From Solibacillus sp. FSL W7-1436 (GTDB lineage Bacteria > Bacillota > Bacilli > Bacillales_A > Planococcaceae), in contig NZ_JBBOWV010000003.1 in the NCBI RefSeq assembly GCF_038007305.1, forward strand, positions 1 to 50,474: a stretch of DNA of 50,474 nt. Reading direction: 5' to 3'. A model generated the notes under the pieces. The model searched no databases. It saw only the letters and a program-made list of their open reading frames with translations, and was not told the origin of the DNA. Position 1 is the stretch's first letter, and every line of letters begins with the position of its first letter. Below, piece after piece: positions 1 to 8,974 of this stretch. The position numbers were made by a program, and so were the translations under genes.

Positions 1-48
1 TCTTTAACGAATAAAAAGTGTTCATCCTTAATGAGCAAAAAATGTTCA
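1..48 (+). mobile_element. Right end of IS21 element no. 2, with IS66 target duplication
   Basis: Bases 1-8 (TCTTTAAC) equal bases 48145-48152, which lie just before the IS66 element that ends at base 50474. Bases 9-14 (GAA TAA) complete the interrupted istB gene. Bases 13-48 contain AAAAAGTGTTCA and ATGAGCAAAAA, which are the inverted complement of the left end near 45775-45810. This fragment is therefore the far end of the IS21 element at 45775-48152, separated from it only by the IS66 insertion and the linear opening of a circle. Confidence 0.85.
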
Positions 49-58
49 AATTGGGTTG

Positions 59-154
59 ACGGTTACAGAGAAAAGTAAAGTAGAAAATGCTTCGAACAAG
101 TTAGATAAACAGGCTGAGTGGATTAAACAACTAGAAAAGCAAATGTTTGTCTAG
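59..154 (+). pseudogene. 3' remnant of a gene cut by the IS21 insertion
   Basis: An open frame without a start runs out of the IS21 end and stops at 152-154. Its 31 residues are hydrophilic and helix-forming, rich in Lys, Glu and Gln (it ends LEKQMFV), like the tail of a coiled-coil protein. The family is not recognised. The matching 5' part was not found at the other side of the IS21 element. Confidence 0.4.
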
Positions 155-290
155 GTTTTTTCTCGACAATCTGCCAGCAATCATGGGATGCCCTTTTTCC
201 GGCACAGAGAAAAAAATTACGTGATGGTGAGCGAGGGAGAAAGATTATGCTGTTTTATGTAGTAAAGATGGAGAAGAACCATTATACATA

Positions 291-330
291 TAAAAGGCAA
301 TTGTCAGTTCTATACTGAAATTGCCTTTTA
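291..330. terminator. Rho-independent terminator, probably bidirectional
   Basis: Perfect 12-bp arms TAAAAGGCAATT (291-302) and AATTGCCTTTTA (319-330) enclose a 16-nt loop. It lies 30 bases past the stop of the DUF4387 gene on the minus strand. Bases 155-290 show no gene that can be supported. Confidence 0.8.
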
Positions 331-359
331 CTGGGTATTTTATTTAAATGGGGTACCTT

Positions 360-680
360 TTAAACGGGAATTTCAATATCTAACAAGGGTGCATATTGTT
401 GAGAGCCGAAAATGTCCCCATCTCCAGGGCTTCCACTTGGAGTAAGGCGGGATATTGTAAATTTAATTGCATTTGCAGGATTATATTGTACAAAATCTGT
501 AATGCGATCTGAGGAAACGTTAAATAGTTTCGCCATACTTTCACGCGTAATAACATTACTAGAACATACTTTATTGTAGTTCTCTTGATTATTAAAAATA
601 ATATCAAATGTAATACGATCGGTACCGGCATTTTTAGAACGAACTGTTTTGGCTAAATCTTTCAAATACTCTACAGCCAT
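360..680 (-). CDS. DUF4387 family protein
   Basis: A 106-residue protein of the DUF4387 type, recognised by its small size, the N-terminal LAKTVRSKNAGTDRITFDI segment and its place directly after an AtuA/DUF1446 gene. Family knowledge: DUF4387 proteins are usually encoded beside, or fused to, AtuA-like proteins and probably act with them; no reaction is established. The ATG at 680 has a strong ribosome site (AAGGAGG, 7 bases upstream). Only 14 bases separate it from the AtuA stop, so the two are surely co-transcribed. It is the last gene of its operon and is followed by a terminator at 291-330. No membrane segment or signal peptide is seen. Confidence 0.75.
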   Translation of the reverse strand: MAVEYLKDLAKTVRSKNAGTDRITFDIIFNNQENYNKVCSSNVITRESMAKLFNVSSDRITDFVQYNPANAIKFTISRLTPSGSPGDGDIFGSQQYAPLLDIEIPV

Positions 681-694
681 AGTATTACCTCCTT

Positions 695-2086
695 TTAATT
701 AAGAACTTTATTTTTTTGTTCAGACGTAACTTCTTCCACTCTCACATCAAAGAGATCTAATGCATTTTCAACAGGAATGACATGATTTAATGTCCATTTA
801 TAGCTCTGTCCAGCATATAAAACATCATCAATTAAATAAGCTGCTGTACCTGCTGTTCCTTTAACCTCGGGTAGCTTACAATAGAATACTTGTCTTGTGG
901 CAAATAAAGTTAATTCCTCTGCAGTGACTTTATCACGTGTAATGCCTTCAATTACAATGGCCAACTCATGTGATTTAATCTCTTTAACAGGCTCTAAATC
1001 GCCCATAACACCATTTTTCCCAAACACTTTGAGGTTAAGACTGTATTCAACTCCAGCAAATTCTTGAGCTACTTGATCCTCTACAAACTTAATTACTGTA
1101 TCAATATTTTCAATTGTATATGGATCACGGACACCGGCAATGCCAATAAATTTTTCACCGATTAATCCGGCACCTTCCAATTTAACTTTAACTTTCCCTT
1201 CGATTGGCTTATATTTATAACCGGTAATACGGCATGTTTTTTCATCATATTGCTCATAATGGCAATCTGTCATATCTAGCATACCGCCTGCAAAGTATTC
1301 AAAATATGGATTTGACCGTTCATACATTGCATGCCCAGCAACTGAGGCAATAGTACATCTTTGATCAGGATGCATTGCTGTTGCTTTTACGTCTTCATGT
1401 GTGATTGTTCCAATAATACTTTCTTTAGCGCCATAAGGTTCTGCACAAAATGATGCACATTCTAATACTTTTCCTAGATAATATGCATTTGCTTCAGGAA
1501 AACCTTCACGAATAGCAGGTGCAGCAAATACTGCTACATCACTAGATCGTCCTCCAATAACTACATCAGCGCCTAAATCTAATGCTTTTATGAAAGGATG
1601 AACACCAGCAACCGCCACAATACGTTTTGTGTTTTCAAGTTCTTCCAATGTCAAATCATTTCGAGAGTCTAGGCCTTCAATTTTTACATCATTTTGCATT
1701 TGATTTTTTAAAAATTCCTTTTCTACTTCTGAATAAAAGTATCCAATTTTAAAAGGCGGTAAATTATGTTCTTTGGCTAAATCTTTAATAATTTGTACAT
1801 ACATATCAACTCGACTATTAGCACCGGTATCACCTGCAGAACCTATAATCATAGGGACACCTTGTTCTCTCGCTGCCAAGAGCATTAATTCTAAATCATG
1901 TTTTTGCCAATTATACATACTCACAGAACGGTCGGAACCAAGTGCTGTTGGTCCAATATCATCACTACCAGAATCTGCACAATAATAATCTGGTTTTGTA
2001 GCTGCTGCAATCTTAAAGCTGCCTTCTTTCGTAGGAGCAAAACCTAAATGGCCATTAGGACTTACAATTCTTAATTCTTTTTTCAT
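695..2086 (-). CDS. AtuA/DUF1446 family protein (acyclic terpene utilisation type)
   Basis: A 463-residue protein matching the AtuA (DUF1446) family. Features seen are an N-terminal PNGHLGFAP and ADSGSDDIGPTALG stretch, a glycine-rich IIGSAGDTGANSR loop near residue 80, and ADVVIGGRSSDVAVFAAPA near residue 180. AtuA is required for acyclic terpene use in Pseudomonas, but its reaction is not settled and many homologues sit in other acyl-CoA catabolic clusters. The ATG at 2086 has a GGAGG site. It forms an operon with the DUF4387 gene. A GntR-type operator candidate lies at 2104-2119, just upstream. The partner genes suggest a carboxylate or CoA-thioester substrate rather than terpenes specifically; that is inference. 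Confidence 0.8.
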   Translation of the reverse strand: MKKELRIVSPNGHLGFAPTKEGSFKIAAATKPDYYCADSGSDDIGPTALGSDRSVSMYNWQKHDLELMLLAAREQGVPMIIGSAGDTGANSRVDMYVQIIKDLAKEHNLPPFKIGYFYSEVEKEFLKNQMQNDVKIEGLDSRNDLTLEELENTKRIVAVAGVHPFIKALDLGADVVIGGRSSDVAVFAAPAIREGFPEANAYYLGKVLECASFCAEPYGAKESIIGTITHEDVKATAMHPDQRCTIASVAGHAMYERSNPYFEYFAGGMLDMTDCHYEQYDEKTCRITGYKYKPIEGKVKVKLEGAGLIGEKFIGIAGVRDPYTIENIDTVIKFVEDQVAQEFAGVEYSLNLKVFGKNGVMGDLEPVKEIKSHELAIVIEGITRDKVTAEELTLFATRQVFYCKLPEVKGTAGTAAYLIDDVLYAGQSYKWTLNHVIPVENALDLFDVRVEEVTSEQKNKVLN

Positions 2087-2103
2087 AGTAAAACCTCCAG
2101 TTG

Positions 2104-2119
2104 TTGTAACATATTATAA
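2104..2119. promoter_or_regulatory. Candidate GntR operator upstream of the AtuA gene
   Basis: TTGTAACATATTATAA; its complement TTATAATATGTTACAA resembles TTATAACATGTTATGT at 8822-8837 and the site at 8941-8956. It lies 18 bases before the AtuA start. The rest of the 2120-2350 gap holds no supported gene. A 13-codon open frame at about 2224 is probably meaningless. Confidence 0.5.
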
Positions 2120-2350
2120 TGAGTTATTTCATGTCCTGCCCCTGTAAAAAGTGCTCTGAATTTCTCGTGTGATCTTTTAATACTAAAGAGAAACAAAACA
2201 CCAAAACTAAGGAGTAGAACGCAATGCTTATAGCCAGTGACGGGTGCTATATATCTTTTTAGAAAAGCTATAAAACAGTGATAAACAGATTCAAGCCGAT
2301 TTCTCTAATCTAGTGTTTAAAGGATGAAGGATTCATTATTTAAAAATGAA

Positions 2351-3052
2351 TTACGGAATTTTAGATGCAGCTTCAACAAAGGCTTTATATATTGCTAGCA
2401 TTTGTGAATCATGAATCCGGAATTCGGGATGAAATTGTACACCTAAGAGAAATGAATATTCAATGCCTTCAATAGCTTCAATTGAGCCATCGTAAGCATA
2501 TGCACTCACCTTTAATCCCTTGCCAACATTTTTAACTCTTTGTCTATGATAACTATTTACATTAACCTCGCTGCTATTAAAGCAGCTTTTTAAAATGCTG
2601 TCCGGTTCTACACTAATTGGATGCGATGTTTCTTGTCCAAATGGGCTTTGTTGGTGAGTTGTATCACCTATATTTTCGATGGTCCCGCCTAAAGCATCAT
2701 TGATTGTTTGATGACCACGACACACACCTAAAATAGGAATTTTTTTCTTCAAAGCAGCATTGATTAAAGCTAAATCAAACGGATGTCTAACAGGATTTTG
2801 CTCTTTTAATCCAGGTAATTCTTCTATGTCTTCCATAGCTGGCAAGAGACCACCGCCCCCGGTCATTAACAATCCGTCATATAACTCGATTAATTCATCA
2901 ACAGCTTCAAGATTTGTAAAATGAGGTATAATTTGCGGAATCCCACCAGCAAGATAAACAGCCTCTATATATGACTTATCTAGATTCAATTCCCCTGCTA
3001 ATCCTTCATGGGGTTTTATATTGCAATTTACCCCAATTATAGGTTTATTCAT
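2351..3052 (-). CDS. C26 family glutamine-amidotransferase-like hydrolase
   Basis: A 233-residue class I glutamine amidotransferase-like protein of the peptidase C26 type (gamma-glutamyl-GABA hydrolase PuuD and relatives). The nucleophile elbow GVCRGHQ gives the catalytic Cys, near residue 111. The catalytic His is in GVQFHPEF near residue 208, followed by the Glu. Length fits the family (about 230-255). It probably cleaves a gamma-glutamyl amide or a related bond in the cytoplasm; the true substrate is unknown. Its ATG overlaps the 3' end of the upstream ABC ATPase gene by 8 bases (site GGAGGAGAC), so it is translationally linked to the importer. This suggests that the imported compound is a conjugate hydrolysed on entry. 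Confidence 0.8.
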   Translation of the reverse strand: MNKPIIGVNCNIKPHEGLAGELNLDKSYIEAVYLAGGIPQIIPHFTNLEAVDELIELYDGLLMTGGGGLLPAMEDIEELPGLKEQNPVRHPFDLALINAALKKKIPILGVCRGHQTINDALGGTIENIGDTTHQQSPFGQETSHPISVEPDSILKSCFNSSEVNVNSYHRQRVKNVGKGLKVSAYAYDGSIEAIEGIEYSFLLGVQFHPEFRIHDSQMLAIYKAFVEAASKIP

Positions 3053-4097
3053 TTATTGTCTCCTCCGTATATAGGTGACATGCTACACCATGTCCATCTA
3101 TTAATTGCCATTCAGGTCGCACCAGATCGCAAATTGGTCCTTTTTTATTAAAACAACGGTCTTTAAATACGCATCCAACAGTTTGATTTATTGGGGATGG
3201 TACATTGCCTTCTAATATAATTCGCTCTTTCTTCTCGTCTTTATAAACTGCTGGTATAGATGAAAGTAAGGCTTTAGTGTAGGGGTGTTTAGGATTATTA
3301 AATAATTCTTTTGTTTCTGCCATTTCTACCATCTGCCCCAAGTACATAACAGCCACTCGATCACTTACGTGGTAAACAACACTTAAATCGTGTGCGATAA
3401 ATAAATATGTTAAGTTTAATTCTTGTTTTAGCTCATCCATTAAATTTAAAATTTGTGCTTGAACAGAAACATCTAGTGCTGATACGGGTTCGTCAGCAAC
3501 AATGAATTCAGGTTTCATCGCTAAAGCTCTTGCAATACCAATTCGCTGACGTTGACCACCACTAAATTGATGGGGATATTGATCTAATTGTCTTTTAGTT
3601 AAACCAACACGTTCAATCAAATCAAAAATTTCTTGTTGTTGAACATACGGATCACTTACTCCACGACATTCAATTGCAATCTTTAAAATTTCGAAGACGG
3701 TCATTCTGGGGTTAAGCGACCCGTATGGATTTTGGAATATAATTTGTGCATGCTTTCGATATTCTTTTGTGGTCTTATTACTCATGTCAGAAATATCTTT
3801 GCCTTTAAAAATAATTTGTCCATCTGTTTTTTCATGTAAATTTAGAATAGTTCTACCTAATGTAGATTTGCCACACCCACTTTCGCCAACTAATCCTAAG
3901 GTTTCGCCTGGGTAGATGCTAAAACTTACATCATCAACAGCGCATACTAATGAATCTTTTTGCTTCGTTAATACTTTTTCAAGTACGCTGGCACTACGTT
4001 TAAAATATTTCTTTAGATTACGTACTTCAATAAGAGGTTGAATTTCTAATGTTGGAGTTGAACTAATTTGATCATTATTTGGTAGAGTATTTAGCAA
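3045..4097 (-). CDS. Peptide-type ABC transporter ATP-binding protein (OppF/DppF-like)
   Basis: ATPase subunit of a peptide/nickel-type importer. Seen: Walker A GESGCGKST, signature SGGQRQRIGIARAL, Walker B FIVADEPVSALD, switch His in IAHDLS, and a C-terminal oligopeptide-transporter domain with the Cys cluster GCVFKDRC...C. A TTG start at 4097 is chosen because AGGAGAGG lies 7 bases before it and it begins just after the OppD-like stop. An upstream ATG at 4130 in the same frame would lack a ribosome site and overlap that gene. The product is then about 350 residues. It works with the second ATPase, the two permeases and the binding lipoprotein in one operon. Confidence 0.9.
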   Translation of the reverse strand: MLNTLPNNDQISSTPTLEIQPLIEVRNLKKYFKRSASVLEKVLTKQKDSLVCAVDDVSFSIYPGETLGLVGESGCGKSTLGRTILNLHEKTDGQIIFKGKDISDMSNKTTKEYRKHAQIIFQNPYGSLNPRMTVFEILKIAIECRGVSDPYVQQQEIFDLIERVGLTKRQLDQYPHQFSGGQRQRIGIARALAMKPEFIVADEPVSALDVSVQAQILNLMDELKQELNLTYLFIAHDLSVVYHVSDRVAVMYLGQMVEMAETKELFNNPKHPYTKALLSSIPAVYKDEKKERIILEGNVPSPINQTVGCVFKDRCFNKKGPICDLVRPEWQLIDGHGVACHLYTEETINE

Positions 4098-4099
4098 TA

Positions 4100-5098
4100 T
4101 CAAACCTCTCCTTCCAAGTACTGTATACATCTTACATAGCGGTTTTCATTAATCTTTGTCATTTTGACAGGAGCGTTACATCTTTCAGTTGCATAGGGAC
4201 AGCGATTATAAAAGCCGCAACCTTCTCCTACTTTTGCTAAATCGATTACATTTCCCTTAATCGGTTCAATTATTTTTTTCTCTTCTGAAATTGTTGGAAT
4301 AGAATTTAATAAACCTTTTGTATAAGGGTGACATGGATTATTAATCACATCATAGGAAGACCCTTTTTCTACGATTCTCCCAGCATACATAACAATAATT
4401 TCATCACAAAATTCGGATGCAACCCCTAAATCATGCGTTACTGTAATAATGCTAGTGTTGTGTACTTTATTAATTTCCTTTAGTAATTCTAAAATCTGTG
4501 CCTGTACAGTTACATCTAAAGCTGTTGTTGGTTCATCTGCTAATAGCAATTTAGGATTATTTGCGATTGCCATTGCAACTAAAATTCGCTGTTGCATACC
4601 TCCACTAAATTGATGTGGAAAATCATCATAGCGTTTTTCAGGATGAGGAATTTTCACTTCTCCCATTAACTCGATGACTTTTTCTTTTTCTTTTTGTCTT
4701 TGTTTACGTTTATTAAAGAAATTATTCTTACCGTTGTTTAGAGTTCCATGAGTTTTTATTATTTCACGAATTTGTTCTCCTACAGAGTAAGCTGGATTTA
4801 GTGCAGACATTGGATCTTGGAAAATCATTGAAATATCATTCCCACGGATTTTAGTCCACTGCTTTTTAGTTTTAGTAGTTAGATTATGCCCACCAAATGA
4901 AATCTCTCCATCAAGAATTTCACCCGGTTTAGAAATTAGCCCTAAAATACTGAATAATGCTGTACTTTTACCACATCCAGATTCTCCTACAATGCCAATT
5001 ATTTGTCCTTGATTTACAGAAAACTCTATATTGTTTACAGCTTTAATCCAAGATTCATCTTTTTTAAAGCCCACCGTTAGATTTTTGACTTCCAACAT
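4100..5098 (-). CDS. Peptide-type ABC transporter ATP-binding protein (OppD/DppD-like)
   Basis: The second ATPase of the importer. Seen: Walker A GESGCGKST, signature FSGGMQQRILVAMAIA, Walker B LLLADEPTTALD, switch His in THDLG, and a C-terminal Cys-containing domain (GCGFYNRCPYATERC). The ATG at 5098 is preferred over a GTG at 5107 because AGGGGG lies 8 bases before the ATG. The length of 332 fits OppD/DppD. The gene lies 12 bases after the DppC-like permease gene and directly before the OppF-like gene. Confidence 0.9.
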   Translation of the reverse strand: MLEVKNLTVGFKKDESWIKAVNNIEFSVNQGQIIGIVGESGCGKSTALFSILGLISKPGEILDGEISFGGHNLTTKTKKQWTKIRGNDISMIFQDPMSALNPAYSVGEQIREIIKTHGTLNNGKNNFFNKRKQRQKEKEKVIELMGEVKIPHPEKRYDDFPHQFSGGMQQRILVAMAIANNPKLLLADEPTTALDVTVQAQILELLKEINKVHNTSIITVTHDLGVASEFCDEIIVMYAGRIVEKGSSYDVINNPCHPYTKGLLNSIPTISEEKKIIEPIKGNVIDLAKVGEGCGFYNRCPYATERCNAPVKMTKINENRYVRCIQYLEGEV

Positions 5099-5110
5099 AG
5101 TTCCCACCCC

Positions 5111-6046
5111 CTATTTTGTCTTCATTCGTGGATCTAATATGTCTCTTAGGCCCTCACCAAGTAAGTTAATATTTAAAACTAAAATAAGGAGGAAAATCCC
5201 AGGGAATGTTGATAACCACCAACCTGTTAACATATATTCACGACCAGAAGCAATCATTGATCCCCATGCCGGAGTAGGAGGTTGGATTCCTAACCCTAAA
5301 AAGCTTAATGATGCCTCCATAATAATCATGTAGCCAAAACGAAGTGTCGCCAATACAAAAATAGTTTGAATAATATTTGGTAAAATTTCACTCCACATAA
5401 TTTTGATGGGATTTCTTCCAATGGATTTGGCTGCTTCAACATACTCCTTCTTTTGCTCAGATAGTGATTCTCCCCGAGTTATCCGGAAAAATTCTACCCA
5501 GCCAATAAATGAGAGTGCTAAAATTAAATTCAAGAAACCAGGTCCTAAAAATGACATTAGCCCGATTGCGAAAATTAGGAAGGGAAAAGATAATAATAAG
5601 TCAGCTATTCGCGAAAGTACTGTGTCGAACCATCCTCTAAAATACCCTGCTATTAAACCTAAGGATGTACCAACGAGAACTGAAATTGTTGTGGCAATAA
5701 TACCAACTGCAATGGAAACACGTGTACCTTCAATGATACGTGAGAATAAATCTACACCTTGTTCATTTGTACCGAGTATATGGTTCCACGTACCACCTTC
5801 CATCCAAACTGGGGGTAAAATACGGTCTGCTAGATCACCTTCTATCCCACTATGAGGGGTAATGAAGGGACCAATAATGGCTATAACAGCATAGAGTAAC
5901 ACGACAATTCCACCTATTAATGCTATGGGCTGCTTTTTAAGATCTTTAAAAATATTTTTTAAATTCTTCCCCCACTTTTGAAGTTTGGTAGAAGTAGCAT
6001 AGGAATCATAAGTCGTGGTCTCGATGATTTTTATTTCTCTTGTCAT
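5111..6046 (-). CDS. Peptide-type ABC transporter permease (DppC-like)
   Basis: Inner-membrane permease of about 311 residues. An N-terminal cytoplasmic segment is followed by a first hydrophobic helix (ALIGGIVVLLYAVIAIIGPF), the DppC-type N-terminal domain, and then the binding-protein-dependent transport domain with EAA loop EYVEAAKSIGRNPIKIMWSE. The ATG at 6046 has AGAGGTGA close upstream; a GTG at 6070 in frame would overlap the DppB-like gene and has no clear ribosome site. It pairs with the permease encoded upstream. Confidence 0.88.
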   Translation of the reverse strand: MTREIKIIETTTYDSYATSTKLQKWGKNLKNIFKDLKKQPIALIGGIVVLLYAVIAIIGPFITPHSGIEGDLADRILPPVWMEGGTWNHILGTNEQGVDLFSRIIEGTRVSIAVGIIATTISVLVGTSLGLIAGYFRGWFDTVLSRIADLLLSFPFLIFAIGLMSFLGPGFLNLILALSFIGWVEFFRITRGESLSEQKKEYVEAAKSIGRNPIKIMWSEILPNIIQTIFVLATLRFGYMIIMEASLSFLGLGIQPPTPAWGSMIASGREYMLTGWWLSTFPGIFLLILVLNINLLGEGLRDILDPRMKTK

Positions 6047-6062
6047 CAGTTCACCTCTTCCT

Positions 6063-7070
6063 CTACACACGTAACTTAGGATTTAAATATGTGTAAATAA
6101 TATCAACCATTAGATTGGCAATAACGAAAACAAATGCATAAAACATTACTACTCCTTGAACGAGTGTATAATCGCGATTAAAGATGCCATCAACCGCTAA
6201 TCGACCAAGTCCTGGCCAACCAAAGACCGTTTCAACAATCATATTTCCACTCAACATAACTCCAATTTCTAAACCGATAATTGTTACTGTAGGAATCAGT
6301 GCATTACGTAATGCATGGACAGTAATGACTTTCCATTCTGGCAATCCCTTAGCACGTGCCAATATGACATAATCTGCTTTTAAAGTTTCAATCATACTTG
6401 ATCTTGTTATTCGAGCAACAATTGCCGCCATACTTGCCCCAAGTGTTAAGGCTGGTAAGAATAAGTGACTCAAAGCATTTTTAAAGGCTGCAAAATCACC
6501 TATGATTAAACTATCGATTACATACATACCAGTGATAGTAGGTATGGTGTATTCAAAATCAAGTCGTCCTTTTACAGGTGTAATACCCATGAACACCGAA
6601 AAAATTAAAATCATAACAATTCCCAGCCAAAAAGGAGGCATGGATATTCCTAAAAAAGACCCGCCCATCCCTATTCGGTCTATTAAGCTATTCTGTTTAA
6701 CAGCTGAGTAAACGCCCAAGGGTATTCCAATAATTGCTGATATAAATACTGCAGCTAATGCTAATTCAATTGTTGCCGGTAATGTTTCCCCAATTAGCTC
6801 TGAAACGGGCCTGTTTTTTTTGAACGATTCCCCCATATCCCCCTGTACTAATTGCAAAACATAGTCTTTTAACTGAATATGAAGAGGTTGATCTAAATTC
6901 ATTTGTGAACGTAATGCGCTTTCCTCAGCTTCAGAAACATTCCCTTCCCCCATCATTAAATCGATTGGATCTCCTGGAGTTAGGCGCATAAATAAGAATA
7001 CGATTAACGCTACACCTAACATAATTGGGATTGTTGCTAGTATTCTTTCAATAATTTTTATTAGTTTCAT
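6063..7070 (-). CDS. Peptide-type ABC transporter permease (DppB-like)
   Basis: Permease of 335 residues beginning with the typical helix IPIMLGVALIVFLFMRLTPGDP. The transport domain carries an EAA-type loop (TLKADYVILARAKGLPEWKV) and ends TYLNPKLRV. Five or six hydrophobic helices are visible. It is the first permease gene of the operon, 148 bases after the binding-lipoprotein gene. That gap carries an imperfect inverted repeat, so partial termination between them is possible. Confidence 0.88.
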   Translation of the reverse strand: MKLIKIIERILATIPIMLGVALIVFLFMRLTPGDPIDLMMGEGNVSEAEESALRSQMNLDQPLHIQLKDYVLQLVQGDMGESFKKNRPVSELIGETLPATIELALAAVFISAIIGIPLGVYSAVKQNSLIDRIGMGGSFLGISMPPFWLGIVMILIFSVFMGITPVKGRLDFEYTIPTITGMYVIDSLIIGDFAAFKNALSHLFLPALTLGASMAAIVARITRSSMIETLKADYVILARAKGLPEWKVITVHALRNALIPTVTIIGLEIGVMLSGNMIVETVFGWPGLGRLAVDGIFNRDYTLVQGVVMFYAFVFVIANLMVDIIYTYLNPKLRV

Positions 7071-7218
7071 AGCATCGCCCCATTCAAATTACGTTATTTG
7101 TCTTCTTTAAAGAGTTTCTGATTAGAATAAATTATTAGTACTCCAACGTGGAGGGGAATGATTTGGAAAATAATTCTATTATTCCCCTTGATTTTGAAGC
7201 ACTAATAAATTTGATTTT

Positions 7219-8778
7219 CTATTTCAGTTCAACTTTAGGCAGGTAGAACATTCCATCTGGGTATACCTCCCAGTTCTCCAAATTAGCAACAGATGCTTCT
7301 ATTTCTTTAACTGCGTAACCGAATATCCAAGGTGCCTCGTCATAAACAATTTGCTGAGCTTCTTTATAATATTCTGCCCGTACTTTTTCATCTATTTCAG
7401 TTTCGCCTAATGATAAGAGTTCATCAACGCGTGCATTACTGTATTGACTATAGTTACCACGATCTTTAGTTTTTAACTTAGGGTTTAGTAGATCGAAAGG
7501 ATCCATACTACCGTTCCCCCAATCGCTAACTGACATTTGTCGTTCTCCATTTAGCAGTAGGTCTTTTAAAACACCCATGTCCCAAATACGAGTTTTTGCA
7601 TCGATATTTAATTTTCTTAACTCACTAGCTACTGCCTCGGCAACTTCTTTATGTTCATCTCCTGTATCGATAGTTACGGAGAAACCATCAGCGTAACCAG
7701 CTTCTGCCAATAAGGATTTTGCTTTTTCGATATCGTATTCATATGGCACTAAATCTGTATTTTCTGCAAAGGACCCTGGAAGCATGGTTCCAGCAAGTCT
7801 TTCGGCATAATCACCAAAAATACTAGATACAATTTTTTCCATATCAATGGCATGATTCATAGCTTGGCGTACCCGTATATCATCAAATGGAGCAATATTA
7901 ACGTTCATTTCCATCATTGCTACACGAGTTCCATTTACACTTTTGACTTGAATATTGTCATTTTTCTTCAACTCTTCTGCTAAAGATGCAGTTATAGCAT
8001 GTATACGTTGAACCTCACCAGCTTGTAAGGCGGCAACACGAGAAGAGTTTTCAGGGATAACATCAAATGCTAATTTCTTAATTTTAGCCACATCGCCATA
8101 GTAATCATCGAATCTTTCTACAATGATTCTTTCATCCAATTTGGCTTCAACAAATTTAAATGGACCGGCTCCAATAGGGTTATTTGCAAACTCCTCATCT
8201 CCAACTTTTTCAATGTATGCTTTAGGTACAATTTGTTGGTGTGGAAGCATTTTTAAAAAAATAGGGTATGGACTCTCAAAAATAAATCTTACTGAGTAGT
8301 CATCTAATTTTTCTATTCCAATTAAGGGACCGACTAATCCTTGGCGAGGGGATGTATTGCCCGCAATCGCACCAGGAGTAATAATACGTTCAAATGTAAA
8401 TACAACATCATCAGCGGTTAACTGTGTTCCATCATGGAATTTTACATCGTCTCTTAAATAGAATATCCATTCTGTAGGACTAGAATTTTCCCAGCGTTCT
8501 GCAATTAGGGGAACAACTTCACCTTTTTCATCTCGAGTGACTAAACCATCAAAAATATTTCTTACTACACCTTCTGATACGCGATCACGATAATTAGCTG
8601 GATCTAATGAAATTACCGAGCTCTTGATTCCCATAATTAAATTCTTATCTTCTGAAGCAGATGACAGATTATTGCTACCACTGGCTTCTTGCGCATTATC
8701 ATCGTTGGAACTACAAGCCACTAAAAATAATAAAACAAAAAGTAAACTTAATAATTTAGTATCAAAAATTTTTTTCAG
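7219..8778 (-). CDS. Peptide/nickel-type solute-binding lipoprotein (SBP family 5), probable CTG start
   Basis: Extracellular binding protein of the importer. The SBP_bac_5 fold is visible from NLIMGIKSSVISLDPANYRD through the conserved WEFYLRDDVKFHDG-like segment to the C-terminal TEIDEKVRAEYYKEAQQI region. A lipobox LVAC is followed by a Ser/Asn-rich linker. The first ordinary start (GTG, 8721) would remove the signal peptide. Extending the frame gives KKIFDTKLLSLLFVLLFL before the lipobox. The codon at its start is CTG (8778-8776), with AGGGGG exactly 8 bases upstream. No ATG, GTG or TTG lies in this upstream stretch, so CTG initiation is inferred. The mature protein would be lipid-anchored at Cys22. 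Confidence 0.85.
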   Translation of the reverse strand: MKKIFDTKLLSLLFVLLFLVACSSNDDNAQEASGSNNLSSASEDKNLIMGIKSSVISLDPANYRDRVSEGVVRNIFDGLVTRDEKGEVVPLIAERWENSSPTEWIFYLRDDVKFHDGTQLTADDVVFTFERIITPGAIAGNTSPRQGLVGPLIGIEKLDDYSVRFIFESPYPIFLKMLPHQQIVPKAYIEKVGDEEFANNPIGAGPFKFVEAKLDERIIVERFDDYYGDVAKIKKLAFDVIPENSSRVAALQAGEVQRIHAITASLAEELKKNDNIQVKSVNGTRVAMMEMNVNIAPFDDIRVRQAMNHAIDMEKIVSSIFGDYAERLAGTMLPGSFAENTDLVPYEYDIEKAKSLLAEAGYADGFSVTIDTGDEHKEVAEAVASELRKLNIDAKTRIWDMGVLKDLLLNGERQMSVSDWGNGSMDPFDLLNPKLKTKDRGNYSQYSNARVDELLSLGETEIDEKVRAEYYKEAQQIVYDEAPWIFGYAVKEIEASVANLENWEVYPDGMFYLPKVELK

Positions 8779-8821
8779 AAAAAATTCCCCCTTTTCAGAA
8801 TATTAAGATTATAATAAGTTA

Positions 8822-8837
8822 TTATAACATGTTATGT
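8822..8837. promoter_or_regulatory. Candidate GntR operator upstream of the transporter operon
   Basis: TTATAACATGTTATGT contains the perfect 12-bp palindrome ATAACATGTTAT (8824-8835). It lies between the divergent binding-protein and gntR genes, on the binding-protein side. The spacing and sequence suit a GntR/UTRA dimer. Confidence 0.6.
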
Positions 8838-8940
8838 CAAAGAAAATTTAAAATATTCTCGAATAAACGCATATATAGTATTAATTTGACATAATATTCT
8901 CTATTTATTAATATTATATAAATATAATGTAATGATTAAT

Positions 8941-8956
8941 AATACATGTTATAAAC
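8941..8956. promoter_or_regulatory. Candidate GntR operator upstream of gntR
   Basis: The complement of AATACATGTTATAAAC shares the TTATAACATGT core with the site at 8822-8837. It lies 19 bases before the gntR start, which suggests autoregulation. Confidence 0.5.
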
Positions 8957-8974
8957 AGTCTGGGAGGGTTAATT

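Noticed and set aside
5031-5855. Plus-strand open frames over the ABC permease and ATPase genes
   Set aside because: They are antisense shadows without ribosome sites; the minus-strand proteins have clear family motifs.
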